This document shows positions 35,138 to 44,480 of a DNA stretch of 64,000 bases, piece after piece; position 1 is the first letter of the stretch; the number at the start of each line of letters is the position of its first letter. This DNA is from an uncultured Dokdonia sp. (GTDB lineage: Bacteria; Bacteroidota; Bacteroidia; Flavobacteriales; Flavobacteriaceae). A model generated the notes under the pieces. It was not told the DNA's origin, searched no databases, and was given only the letters and a program-made list of their open reading frames with translations. The position numbers and the translations under genes were made by a program. Location of the stretch: assembly GCF_947496725.1 (NCBI RefSeq), contig NZ_CANMDS010000001.1, positions 786,194 to 850,193 on the forward strand. The letters are read 5' to 3'.

Positions 35138-36051
35138 TGAATACAGAGCAATACACATACCTGCTTGAACATCCAGATAAAATCACGGCAGAAGAAACTG
35201 CAACTTTACGTGATATCGTAGATGCATTTCCATTTTTTCAGAGTGCTCAAGCACTCTACCTCAAAGGATTAAAAAACCAAGAAAGCTTTGCTTATAACAA
35301 GGCCTTAAAGCGTACTGCTAGCCACACGTCTGACAGAGCTGTTCTTTTTGACTACATTACCTCAGAGCGTTTTTTACAAAATGACGTAAGCGCACAAATC
35401 AAAGAGCAAGAGACAGCACTCCGCAACCTTATTATCACAGATATAGAAGATGTCTCTACTATACTTGATGAAGAAGAACAAGCCAAAGCTTCCAAAATAC
35501 TAGACCCAGATCTCTTTGTAGAAAAAGTAGACTCTGAGATGACAAGAGCGAGAGCAGAAGAGACCCTGCAAGTAGGGAAACCATTACCGTTTACTAAGTC
35601 TGAGGCACACTCTTTTAGTGAGTGGTTACAGCTCTCAAGCTTCACTCCTATTGATCGCTCTCAAGATGAGACAGTTCAAACAAAAACTAACGACACTAAA
35701 GAGGTTATTGCAACACCTAAAAGTGAAGATACTAACGAAACCCAAACTCCTGTACAAGAAGATAATAGCAAGGAGCGCAAGCGCAAAATCATAGATTCTT
35801 TTATAGAAACAAATCCCAAAATAAGCGCATTAAAACCTGCTAAGTCAGAAAAAAAGAAGATTATTAAAGAATTACCATATTCTTCTGAGTCGTTGATGAC
35901 AGAGACTTTAGCTCGAGTTTATGTAGAGCAAAAGAACTTTAAAAAAGCAAAACAAGCTTACCGCATTTTAAGTTTGAAATATCCAGAAAAAAGTGGTTTC
36001 TTTGCAGACCAAATTCGAGCAGTAGAACAACTCGAAGAACAAAAAGATTAA
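35137..36051 (+). CDS. Conserved flavobacterial TPR-like protein
   Basis: 304 residues with no signal peptide. Residues 1-95 are helical (LEHPDKITAEETATLRDIVDAFPFFQSAQALYLKGL). The middle (about 165-235) is acidic and low in complexity (KTNDTKEVIATPKSEDTNE). The C-terminus ends in a TPR-like pair of helices (TETLARVYVEQKNFKKAKQAYRILSLKYP). Probably a cytoplasmic adaptor. The gene is fixed between lptE and secG in this operon, but I know no function for it. Confidence 0.7.
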   Translation: MNTEQYTYLLEHPDKITAEETATLRDIVDAFPFFQSAQALYLKGLKNQESFAYNKALKRTASHTSDRAVLFDYITSERFLQNDVSAQIKEQETALRNLIITDIEDVSTILDEEEQAKASKILDPDLFVEKVDSEMTRARAEETLQVGKPLPFTKSEAHSFSEWLQLSSFTPIDRSQDETVQTKTNDTKEVIATPKSEDTNETQTPVQEDNSKERKRKIIDSFIETNPKISALKPAKSEKKKIIKELPYSSESLMTETLARVYVEQKNFKKAKQAYRILSLKYPEKSGFFADQIRAVEQLEEQKD

Positions 36052-36057
36052 AATATT

Positions 36058-36402
36058 ATGAGTACTACGTTTTATATATTTTTAGCACTGATCGTTATTG
36101 TAGCATTTCTACTAGTTGTAGTTATTATGGTACAAAACCCAAAAGGTGGTGGACTTTCTTCTTCTTTTGGAGGCGGAGGTACACAGCAAATGGGTGGTGT
36201 GCAAAAAACTACAGACTTTCTTGATAAAGCAACGTGGGCTCTTGCAACGATACTATTAGTACTTATCCTTGCTAGCAACCTTACTATTTTTGACGGATCT
36301 GTAACAGGAGAATCTCAAGTATTTGATGCAAATGCTGTAGAGCAATCTACTCCTGCACCAGCACCGGTAAGCTTACCAGATACAGACGGAGGAGACCAGT
36401 AA
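36058..36402 (+). CDS. secG: Preprotein translocase subunit SecG
   Basis: 114 residues. Two transmembrane helices (about 4-24 and 56-74) flank a Gly-rich loop (KGGGLSSSFGGGGTQQMGG), the SecG signature, followed by a Pro/Ala-rich acidic tail. SecG assists the SecYE channel during protein export. Last gene before a strong terminator, 6 bases after the TPR-like gene. Confidence 0.93.
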   Translation: MSTTFYIFLALIVIVAFLLVVVIMVQNPKGGGLSSSFGGGGTQQMGGVQKTTDFLDKATWALATILLVLILASNLTIFDGSVTGESQVFDANAVEQSTPAPAPVSLPDTDGGDQ

Positions 36403-36422
36403 ATCTTCCCATTACAATATTT

Positions 36423-36452
36423 AAAAAAGCCAGCTTTAAAGCTGGCTTTTTT
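36423..36452 (+). terminator. Intrinsic terminator after secG
   Basis: A 30-base self-complementary stretch (AAAAAAGCCAGCTTT and its mirror) with a T-run. It ends the activator-lptE-secG transcript before groES. Confidence 0.93.
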
Positions 36453-36483
36453 GTTTTATGCAAATTTGTCAGTGCATAATCAC

Positions 36484-36500
36484 TGGCATAATTTCTGCCA
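36484..36500 (+). promoter_or_regulatory. TGGCA-N7-TGCCA element before groES (sigma-54-like)
   Basis: CTGGCATAATTTCTGCC keeps GG and GC at the 12-base spacing of -24/-12 sigma-54 promoters, and is also a perfect inverted repeat TGGCA/TGCCA. It lies 67 bases before the groES ATG. No CIRCE repeat and no TAnnTTTG element is seen in this interval. Confidence 0.45.
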
Positions 36501-36501
36501 C

Positions 36502-36515
36502 TTACGCTAGCGTAA
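36502..36515. repeat. Shortened form of the genome palindrome
   Basis: TTACGCTAGCGTAA equals the outer 7-base arms of the 22-base palindrome with the central 8 bases (TTCGCGAA) missing. It lies in the groES upstream region. Confidence 0.5.
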
Positions 36516-36566
36516 CTTACAGAGGTTACAACTAGAATCAAACTTTATAACTTAAATTAAATACCA

Positions 36567-36842
36567 ATGGCAATTAAAATTCAACCATTAGCAGACCGCG
36601 TTGTAATAGAGCCTGTAGCAGCAGAAACTCAAACAGCATCTGGTTTATATATTCCAGATAGTGCACAAGAAAAACAACAAAGAGGTAAAGTAGTTGCTGT
36701 AGGATCTGGAACAAAAGATCATACGATGACGGTTAAAGTAGGTGACACTGTGATATACGGAAAGTATGCAGGTAGTGAACTAAAATTTGACGGTGCAGAT
36801 TATATGATTATGAAAGAGGATGATATCCTTGCGATTGTATAA
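36567..36842 (+). CDS. groES: Co-chaperonin GroES
   Basis: 91 residues: [14 protein letters not shown] at the start, mobile loop [15 protein letters not shown] (residues 19-33) that contacts GroEL, then GKVVAVGSG and VLFGKY-like [10 protein letters not shown]. It caps the GroEL ring during folding. An S23-type gene separates it from groL, an unusual break in the groESL pair. Confidence 0.97.
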   Translation: MAIKIQPLADRVVIEPVAAETQTASGLYIPDSAQEKQQRGKVVAVGSGTKDHTMTVKVGDTVIYGKYAGSELKFDGADYMIMKEDDILAIV

Positions 36843-36846
36843 TACC

Positions 36847-36881
36847 GCAATAAGCAATATGCTATAAGCTTTAGGCTATGA
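36847..36881. repeat. Left heptad array (five GC-N5 units)
   Basis: GC dinucleotides at 36847, 36854, 36861, 36868 and 36875, exactly 7 bases apart. The array starts 4 bases after the groES stop and runs into the start codon of the S23-type gene. Segment TATGCTATAAGCTTTAGGCT pairs, with two differences, with the right array. Confidence 0.85.
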
Positions 36882-37228
36882 GAGATTTTAGAAAGTATAA
36901 TATATGGGAGTTAAGCCACAAACTTACTTTAGATATTTATACTGTTTCTAGAGAATTTCCTCAAAATGAAAGTTATGGCATTGTATCACAAATACGAAGA
37001 GCATCTGCCTCTATACCTACAAATATTGCTGAAGGGTGTGGTAGAGATAGTGATGCAGAATTCAACCGCTTTCTGACAATAGCAATGGGATCGGCAAGCG
37101 AAACAGAATATTTACTTATTCTATCAAAAGATCTTCAATATATAAATGATGAATATTTTGAAAATCTAAATTCAAAGGTGAACATTATTAAACAGAAGAT
37201 TTATTCTTTAAAACAAAAATTAAAATAA
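36878..37228 (+). CDS. S23-type four-helix-bundle protein (23S rRNA IVP family)
   Basis: 116 residues with the family signature: MRDFRKYNIWELSHKLTLDIY, then YGIVSQIRRASASIPTNIAEGCGR and a helical C-terminus rich in Lys. This is the four-helix-bundle family found in 23S rRNA intervening sequences and, in another branch, as the Avd subunit of diversity-generating retroelements; no reverse transcriptase or variable repeat is near. It lies between groES and groL, flanked on both sides by 7-base-spaced GC arrays that make an inverted repeat, which suggests insertion as a unit. Function unknown. Confidence 0.88.
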   Translation: MRDFRKYNIWELSHKLTLDIYTVSREFPQNESYGIVSQIRRASASIPTNIAEGCGRDSDAEFNRFLTIAMGSASETEYLLILSKDLQYINDEYFENLNSKVNIIKQKIYSLKQKLK

Positions 37229-37230
37229 CA

Positions 37231-38916
<1,686 letters not shown>

Positions 38917-38970
38917 TGGCAAATCGCCATAGATATTTATGAGCTACTCTCGGAGTGGTTCTAAAAATCA

Positions 38971-39001
38971 AAAACCTCTGCTTTTCGGCAGAGGTTTTTT
39001 T
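38971..39001 (+). terminator. Intrinsic terminator after groL
   Basis: AAAACCTCTGC / GCAGAGGTTTT hairpin with a T-run, 54 bases after the groL stop. Confidence 0.92.
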
Positions 39002-39011
39002 ATGGTTCTTG

Positions 39012-39033
39012 TTACGCCTTCGCGAAAGCGTAA
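39012..39033. repeat. GCTTTCGCGAAAGC palindrome, variant copy 13
   Basis: Core GCCTTCGCGAAAGC at 39016-39029 in 22-base arms. It directly touches the stop codon of the leftward gene at 39034. Confidence 0.88.
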
Positions 39034-39234
39034 TTACTTCTTTACAAATTGCCAGATAGATATACTCACCAAAACAAGCAATAAAGGGACAAGCAGCAGA
39101 AGGTCTAGACGTGTCTCAAAAGAATTAGACAATCCGTTTACCGAAATAAATTGCTGCATATTATACTCCCAGACTAAGTAGAGCGTAAATACAATCAAAG
39201 TGCAAATTTGTACAGCTGTGAGTTTCTTTTTCAT
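39034..39234 (-). CDS. Small two-helix membrane protein in the copper cluster
   Basis: 66 residues with two transmembrane helices (about 8-25 and 43-62) and a basic end WQFVKK. Its ATG overlaps the stop of the HMA-MauE gene (ATGA), so it is translated with it. I do not recognise a family. It is the last gene of the coupled set that begins at 42300. Confidence 0.65.
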   Translation of the reverse strand: MKKKLTAVQICTLIVFTLYLVWEYNMQQFISVNGLSNSFETRLDLLLLVPLLLVLVSISIWQFVKK

Positions 39235-39998
39235 AAAAGATTTGTAAGCATTATAACCGCCATTACAATCATAATAGCATTCTCAATTAAAGTTGCCTCT
39301 GTCATAGGTAGTTTTAAAGCTGTACCTAGACAAGCACATTGTATCTCTTTCTTACTCAACAAACTTCTAGTCACGCCTACCGTTGTAATACCTAGTATGA
39401 CAATAGTAAGTACAAGTGCTATGACTATTTGTAATCGCATTAAAAACATAAGTCCCAGTGCAAGCTCTATAAATGGGTATACGTAACCATATGCAGGTAC
39501 TGCACCAGCTAGTGGATCATACATCGCAAAGCTTGTTTTAAATCCGTTAATGTCTAAAAATTTAAAAAAGCTAAAAACAACATAAAACAGTCCCATAAAA
39601 TCTAGCATTGCTTGATCCCACAAACCATCTTTAAAATGAAGTAATACGGCTGCTCCAGTTATAAACAAAAAGATAAGAAAGAGTGGCTTGAGTTGTTGCA
39701 TTTTTGATTCGCTTGCTTCTGGCGTAGCAATCTCATTACTTGCAAAAACACCAGTGCTCTTCTCTTGCGTTTCACTCTCTGCTTTTGAATACTTCTTTAA
39801 TGATATACGATACTTTTCTGGCAATGCACTTTTTAAATGGTCAAGTGTTACCTCGTCGTCCATTGTAAGGGTAGCCTCTTCGTTTTCTAAGGAAACAATA
39901 GCCTGCGAGACGCCCGTAACTCCAGCAAGCTTCTGCTCTACTCCAGTACGACAACCATTACAGGTCATTCCCTTAATTGTATAATCTCTTGTTTTCAT
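39231..39998 (-). CDS. HMA domain fused to MauE/DoxX-like membrane domain
   Basis: 255 residues. Residues 1-68 are a heavy-metal-associated domain with the Cu-binding motif GMTCNGC (residues 10-16). A linker follows, then four to five transmembrane helices of MauE/DoxX type from residue 104. A CACLGTALKLPMT segment before the last helix brings a second Cys pair. It is probably an inner-membrane copper-handling or thiol-relay protein. Its neighbours are two more metal-binding proteins on the same strand. Confidence 0.8.
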   Translation of the reverse strand: MKTRDYTIKGMTCNGCRTGVEQKLAGVTGVSQAIVSLENEEATLTMDDEVTLDHLKSALPEKYRISLKKYSKAESETQEKSTGVFASNEIATPEASESKMQQLKPLFLIFLFITGAAVLLHFKDGLWDQAMLDFMGLFYVVFSFFKFLDINGFKTSFAMYDPLAGAVPAYGYVYPFIELALGLMFLMRLQIVIALVLTIVILGITTVGVTRSLLSKKEIQCACLGTALKLPMTEATLIENAIMIVMAVIMLTNLL

Positions 39999-40888
39999 TA
40001 ATCTTTGTGATCTTCGTGGTCGTGATGAGCATTATGAGTATCGTGACCTTCTTGACTACTTATTTCAACTTCTTGCTGGGTGTAGAGACTTAACGACTTG
40101 CCTTTATAATTTGTCACATACAGCACCTCATCAATTATGATTAAATCTGTAGGTTTTGAAATATCTGCATCAAGCACTTGCTTGAGACTTCCTTCTAGAT
40201 CAAAAACAAGTACTCTATCGTTTTCAAAATCTGTTGAATAAGCATTAGTATCTGATACAAATATCCCCGTCGCTGCATTCATCTTTTGATCTTCGCCTAT
40301 AGTTTTAAGATGATTGCCTTTTTTATCAAAGACCTGCAGCCTATTATTATAAGCATCTGCAACCCATATATTACTTTCTGTTATGTGAACATCTGTGGGA
40401 TAATAAAAGTCTCCATCTTCTTTTCCTTCTTTTCCAAAGGTTATCCAGTCGCTTGAATTTACGGTATAATGGATCCTATTATTATAAAAATCTGCAATTG
40501 CCATCTCAGTAACATTTATCGCTACTCCAGCTGGAGCATCAAGACTGTCCCAGGTACGAACGATTTCTTTTTCGCTTTCGCGAAAGCGTAATACCTCATC
40601 ATTACCATATTGAGGTATAACAAGCATCTGCCCTTCTGAGGCGATGTGCATAGGCCTGTCTAGTGAGTCTATGGTTTTTAAAATTACACCGCTCTTATCT
40701 ATTAACACCACCCTATTACGATCTCCATCACTGAGCCAGATTCCTTTTTCGCCCTGAGCGATACCTATAGGATTTACATCTGCTAGAGCAATAGTTTTAG
40801 TATGTACCCAGCGTGTTTCTGTTTGTTTCTTTTCTTGACAGCTGACTATAAGCATCGCTGTCAATAGTATAATTATATACTGTTTCAT
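39998..40888 (-). CDS. NHL/beta-propeller lipoprotein with His-rich tail
   Basis: 296 residues. A lipoprotein signal with Cys (MLIVSCQEKK) precedes NHL-like propeller blades (GIWLSDGDRNRVVLIDKSG, MAIADFYNNRIHY, NIWVADAYNNRLQVFDKKG). The C-terminal tail is GHDTHNAHHDHEDHKD, rich in His and Asp and suited to bind Cu or Zn. Probably anchored in a membrane facing the periplasm. A palindrome copy inside it reads RFRES (residues 101-105). It lies 1 base after the double-HMA gene. Confidence 0.72.
   Translation of the reverse strand: MKQYIIILLTAMLIVSCQEKKQTETRWVHTKTIALADVNPIGIAQGEKGIWLSDGDRNRVVLIDKSGVILKTIDSLDRPMHIASEGQMLVIPQYGNDEVLRFRESEKEIVRTWDSLDAPAGVAINVTEMAIADFYNNRIHYTVNSSDWITFGKEGKEDGDFYYPTDVHITESNIWVADAYNNRLQVFDKKGNHLKTIGEDQKMNAATGIFVSDTNAYSTDFENDRVLVFDLEGSLKQVLDADISKPTDLIIIDEVLYVTNYKGKSLSLYTQQEVEISSQEGHDTHNAHHDHEDHKD
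40573..40588. repeat. GCTTTCGCGAAAGC palindrome, copy 14 (inside NHL lipoprotein)
   Basis: Exact core at 40574-40587, read as RFRES in the coding frame. Confidence 0.95.
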
Positions 40889-40889
40889 A

Positions 40890-41519
40890 CTATTGATCTA
40901 ATCGTTCATATTTACAACATCCAGGTAAATCTGCATAAGCCTCATCTGTAGCTTTATGAGCTTTTGTGTCGTGGCCTATTCTTGCAATTTCAGACTGTAT
41001 ACCATCTAGTGTAACCTGGCTCTTGTCGTAAGTTACCTTCATCATTTGTTGATTTTGCTTCCAGGCAGCGGCAGTTACTCCAGGTATGCTACCTGCAGCA
41101 TTTATAATACGTGCCTCACACATACCACACTTGCCAGCCACAAGCACTTGCTGGGTCACTACTACACTCTCTGCAGAGAGCTCTGTCGTATTTGCTTCAT
41201 TTGCCTCGATAGTACCATCTGCTCTTGTGATTTTTGAAGTGATGGGTGTATACCCTGCTTTTTCTACTTGCTTTACCACAGCCTGCATTGTAAGATTCTT
41301 TTCTGATGGGTATTGAAAAGAGAAGTCTCCTGTCTCAATATCGATAGCTACTTTCTTTATTCCTTTAAATTCTTTGAATTTTTTCTCTAGTCCGTATGCA
41401 CAAAATGGGCAACCTAGACCGTCTACTTGTACCTCAAAGGTGTCCATTGTTTTTTGCGCTTTCGCGAAAGCGGAAACCATCACAACCGCTACGAGTAATA
41501 TTATTGCTTTTATTTTCAT
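40890..41519 (-). CDS. Exported protein with two HMA metal-binding domains
   Basis: 209 residues. A signal peptide (MKIKAIILLVAVVMVSAFAKA), part of it encoded by a palindrome copy, precedes a first HMA domain with GLGCPFC and a second with AGKCGMCEARI. The C-terminus has a further Cys pair (LPGCCKYERL). The protein is probably periplasmic and binds Cu(I) or a related soft metal. It belongs to the leftward set 42300-39034; the 13-base gap from the outer-membrane gene suggests one transcript. Confidence 0.82.
   Translation of the reverse strand: MKIKAIILLVAVVMVSAFAKAQKTMDTFEVQVDGLGCPFCAYGLEKKFKEFKGIKKVAIDIETGDFSFQYPSEKNLTMQAVVKQVEKAGYTPITSKITRADGTIEANEANTTELSAESVVVTQQVLVAGKCGMCEARIINAAGSIPGVTAAAWKQNQQMMKVTYDKSQVTLDGIQSEIARIGHDTKAHKATDEAYADLPGCCKYERLDQ
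41457..41472. repeat. GCTTTCGCGAAAGC palindrome, copy 15 (inside signal peptide)
   Basis: Exact core at 41458-41471, read as AFAKA at the signal-peptide end of the double-HMA protein. Confidence 0.95.
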
Positions 41520-41532
41520 CTGTATTTTCTTT

Positions 41533-42300
41533 TTAAAATGTATATCTAGTGCCTAAAAAGACACTGTAGTTTAATGCTCTATTTTCTGGAATATCTTTTA
41601 TGAGTGGTAACTGAACTGCTAGGTCAAAAGTGACCGTTTTAAGCGCATACTGTATACCCTGAGCATACAGTAATTGATACCAATCTCGATCTGTAAGCCA
41701 CGAGCTCGTGTACTCAAAATAAAGGTTGACTTGCTTGTTTGGGTATTGCGGTTTAAGCAATGGTAGCCCTACACCAAATTTTGCTCTAAACTCATCTTGA
41801 TTACCATCTGGAGCCCAGTTATAGCCTATCTCTGTTGAGATTCCATACTTTAAGGTTTCTAGTCCAGAAACTATGCCATAATAGCCTTGATATTCTCCAG
41901 TGCTGAGCTCTAATAAGTCTAGCTCCTTACCGGTGGGTAAGGTTTGAATAGTTTTGGCAACCATACGCCAGGTTCTACCTGTACCGTCCTTTCTAAAAAA
42001 CTGGTATTTACCCTGTACTTTTATATCTGCTAGCGTGCTGCCAGAACCCACATCATCTAGATCATAACTTAAATATGGTAAATGAAGTGCTATTAATGAG
42101 TTAGACGTAGGTAAGTAATGCAACATAACAGGTACATATACTGCGGTGCCTCTGTCATTATTTCTTATCTCTGCAAGGGTCTTAGTAGTGAAGCTATTAC
42201 CACCTAACATTATGGGCTTATCTGCCGTTATAGGTGGGCCTTGAGCAAGAACTTTTACAAGCACTAAACTCAATAATGTAGTGAAAATTATTTTTTTCAT
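41533..42300 (-). CDS. Outer-membrane beta-barrel protein (transporter-like)
   Basis: 255 residues with a signal peptide (MKKIIFTTLLSLVLVKVLAQ). The mature part has alternating strands and ends in an aromatic (LGTRYTF), as outer-membrane barrels do. Segments YLPTSNSLIALHLPYLSYDL and KYQFFRKDGTGRTWRMVA recall the MetA-pathway porin-like family; I hold this loosely. It is first in the copper-handling set and lies after an inverted repeat and terminator-like hairpin. It may move or sense a metal at the outer membrane; this is inferred from context. Confidence 0.65.
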   Translation of the reverse strand: MKKIIFTTLLSLVLVKVLAQGPPITADKPIMLGGNSFTTKTLAEIRNNDRGTAVYVPVMLHYLPTSNSLIALHLPYLSYDLDDVGSGSTLADIKVQGKYQFFRKDGTGRTWRMVAKTIQTLPTGKELDLLELSTGEYQGYYGIVSGLETLKYGISTEIGYNWAPDGNQDEFRAKFGVGLPLLKPQYPNKQVNLYFEYTSSWLTDRDWYQLLYAQGIQYALKTVTFDLAVQLPLIKDIPENRALNYSVFLGTRYTF

Positions 42301-42380
42301 TAGTATTTGATTTTCCTCTAAAAGACTGAGGTTAAATTAATTAAATAAACGTTTTATTCAATTTAAAACGCGTTAAATAA

Positions 42381-42406
42381 TTGCGTATCAAGATATTGAT
42401 ACGCAA
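42381..42406. promoter_or_regulatory. Perfect 11-base inverted repeat upstream of the copper operon
   Basis: TTGCGTATCAA, 4-base spacer GATA, TTGATACGCAA. Located 81 bases upstream of the outer-membrane gene start, next to a terminator-like hairpin. It could be an operator or an RNA hairpin. Confidence 0.55.
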
Positions 42407-42434
42407 AAGACCATCCGCCAGTGCGGAGACTTTT
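42405..42434 (-). terminator. Terminator-like hairpin after the HYC_CC_PP gene
   Basis: CCGC-CAGT-GCGG inside AAAAG/CTTTT ends, beginning 7 bases past the stop at 42441. The stem is imperfect, so the call is moderate. Confidence 0.5.
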
Positions 42435-42440
42435 AATAAA

Positions 42441-42857
42441 TCAAATTAGGTATTGCTCAAAGAGCTCTTGGTAATCTTGCGTTATAAGTGGTGGCAAGTA
42501 CCTGTCTGTTATTACTACTTTTTTTACATCTGTATCAAATAGTAATAAGTAAGTGTGCGTGTAAGCCTCAATAAACTCAAGATTCTCTAGCGAGAAATCT
42601 TCGAAGTGATGTTTGAGCTCATCTTGTGCGTCAAGCACAGTTTCTTGATCTGAACAGCATTCCATTTTTTTAGAATGGTCGTCACCATATTTGTGAGTAA
42701 GTGCTGCTTGCATCTCACAAGCTTGTGCATCTCCAAAAATGCTTACATCTACAAGATGCTCGCCACAATAATGCTTTGACACCGTAAACGACATCGTAGA
42801 CCCTAGCACTAATACCGCTAGAAGGACAGACATTATATTTTGGAAAATTGCTTTCAT
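42441..42857 (-). CDS. HYC_CC_PP family exported protein
   Basis: 138 residues. A hydrophobic N-terminus (IMSVLLAVLVLGSTMSFTV) is followed by the motifs that give the family its name: KHYCGEHLVDV, a CC pair in KKMECCSDQE and PP in RYLPPLITQDY. Additional His/Cys residues suit copper binding. It lies in the copper cluster between two outer-membrane proteins, with its own terminator-like hairpin after it. The exact role is unknown. Confidence 0.75.
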   Translation of the reverse strand: MKAIFQNIMSVLLAVLVLGSTMSFTVSKHYCGEHLVDVSIFGDAQACEMQAALTHKYGDDHSKKMECCSDQETVLDAQDELKHHFEDFSLENLEFIEAYTHTYLLLFDTDVKKVVITDRYLPPLITQDYQELFEQYLI

Positions 42858-42880
42858 ATCTTATTACAAAGATACAAAAA

Positions 42881-42905
42881 AGCCCCTCGTGATGCACGAG
42901 GGGCT
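42881..42905 (-). terminator. Intrinsic terminator after the Met-rich outer-membrane gene
   Basis: AGCCCCTCGTG / CACGAGGGGCT stem, 3-base loop, T-run on the minus strand, 22 bases past the stop at 42927. Confidence 0.92.
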
Positions 42906-42926
42906 CTTAAATCTATATTAAATCTA

Positions 42927-43958
42927 CTAGAAAGCATACTGCAAGCCGGCAGTAATTGTCTCCTTGCGTTTAAGTTGTACACCATTTACGTCTTGTAAAA
43001 GTGGTGTTGCAAACTCAAACCCAAAACGTACATTTTTGAGTGTTCCTTTATTTGCATAAAGGTTAAAGCCTAGACCACCATCTATGTAAGTACCACCAGA
43101 GTTTCTAGTATCTGCAGTGATTACCATAAGCGGATTTAAATCTGGATTTGCACCATCTATTTCTGAAACGACAGTTCCTTTTACTCTTGCAGAAAAACTA
43201 ATCCAATCTGTTGCCTTGTATGCCACCCAGTTATTTAGAGCATAGCTATTACCTAAACGGTAGTCGCGATCATTAGTACCCGTGCGCACAACAGCATCTA
43301 GCTGGTTACCTCCAGAAAAAGAGTCTGACTGCCAGATATAAGTCGCACCTAGTAATGCATCTAGTGTACCACTACCTAACTGCATAGGGTAAGGCAATAT
43401 AACTTCATTACCCATAGAGGCAGGCGTTACGTCCATCTCATCTATACTACCCGTAGGCAGCGAGACACCCACCTTTGCGTGTAGCTGCTGTCTGTTCTTA
43501 TTAAAAAGTGTAACTAGGGCAGAGATTTTAAGATCTGAGATGCCACTAGATGAAGTTTCAAAATTTCCTCCCATTGCAGTAAGGTGCTCCATATCCATAG
43601 ATGTATATCCTAGCATTGCAGCTAGTGTTACTTTATTTGATACAGCATACATACCTCCTAGCATATGCATATTCATAGGCATATCTGTAGGAGTTACCAT
43701 ATACTCCCCACCATTAGGAAGTAATACACTCTCAAAACTTACATCATCACTCCCTCTTTTGAGGTCGTTCATTTGCATATTCATATATCTATAAGAAATC
43801 ATAAACTCACCTTTTTTATGTGTATGATCTCCCATTACAGAGATAGGTGCGTGACCATCTGGACGATTACTTGACCAAGGGTTTTGAGTTTGAGTTTCTT
43901 GTGCGCTTAATACTGTGGTCATTGCTATAGCTAGCAAAGCCATTATAAAATTTTTCAT
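42927..43958 (-). CDS. Met/His-rich outer-membrane protein of the copper cluster
   Basis: 343 residues from ATG 43958, with signal peptide MKNFIMALLAIAMTTVLSAQ. The N-terminal mature part is rich in Met and His: VMGDHTHKKGEF, MNMQMNDLKRG, TDMPMNMHMLGGM and SMDMEHLTAMGG (residues 41-130), a pattern used for Cu(I)/Ag(I) binding. The remainder is beta-rich and ends in YAF, a barrel end. Probably an outer-membrane metal-linked porin; the family name is not known to me. A strong terminator follows. Confidence 0.7.
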   Translation of the reverse strand: MKNFIMALLAIAMTTVLSAQETQTQNPWSSNRPDGHAPISVMGDHTHKKGEFMISYRYMNMQMNDLKRGSDDVSFESVLLPNGGEYMVTPTDMPMNMHMLGGMYAVSNKVTLAAMLGYTSMDMEHLTAMGGNFETSSSGISDLKISALVTLFNKNRQQLHAKVGVSLPTGSIDEMDVTPASMGNEVILPYPMQLGSGTLDALLGATYIWQSDSFSGGNQLDAVVRTGTNDRDYRLGNSYALNNWVAYKATDWISFSARVKGTVVSEIDGANPDLNPLMVITADTRNSGGTYIDGGLGFNLYANKGTLKNVRFGFEFATPLLQDVNGVQLKRKETITAGLQYAF

Positions 43959-44057
43959 TATTATGTGTAAATTATTGTATAGTAAAATGAGCATATCCCT
44001 TTATAGAGAATGCTTAAGGTTTTGAACAGTACATATAAGTACCATTCTCGTAAATAA

Positions 44058-44438
44058 CTATACTGATAGTTGAGGAGGCCAATCTATATCAGATTGATAT
44101 GAGGCTACTTTACCCTCTATTAGCGGGTAAGAATTCTGAGTGTAACTTCTTACTAAGGAGGTGATAGTAAATGACTGTTCTGACTGAAAGTATAAGGGGT
44201 AAAATGCTTCTACAATACGTATACTCAGATTCTCACTACTACTATCTGAAGTATCTAGTGATAGCTGCTTAGATAAATAACATTTACCGTTACACTGTAA
44301 CTTGGGTTTATCTTTATTTACACAATACGTCTCTACTATATAATCTATATTAAGCTCATAGTATAGTACATTGCCTACGTTCATAACTGGACGTAGTGCA
44401 AAAATAGAAAAGAGTATAAGTGTGTAAATTGCTTTCAA
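44058..44438 (-). CDS. Conserved exported protein of the copper cluster
   Basis: 126 codons from a TTG. A hydrophobic N-terminus (LKAIYTLILFSIFALRPVM) is followed by YYELNIDYIVETYCVNKDKP and LQCNGKCYLSKQL, with three cysteines (residues 39, 49, 53), and a PPQLSV end. I recall this short protein beside HMA and HYC_CC_PP genes in other flavobacteria but know no name. It may bind metal through the CxxxC pair. Confidence 0.6.
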   Translation of the reverse strand: MKAIYTLILFSIFALRPVMNVGNVLYYELNIDYIVETYCVNKDKPKLQCNGKCYLSKQLSLDTSDSSSENLSIRIVEAFYPLYFQSEQSFTITSLVRSYTQNSYPLIEGKVASYQSDIDWPPQLSV

Positions 44439-44480
44439 CAGGTAGGTCTGTTATTGATAAGAAATTTATTAAATAAGTTC

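Noticed and set aside
36878..37228. S23-type gene as part of a diversity-generating retroelement
   Set aside because: No reverse transcriptase, template repeat or variable repeat is present nearby, and it does not lie in rRNA.
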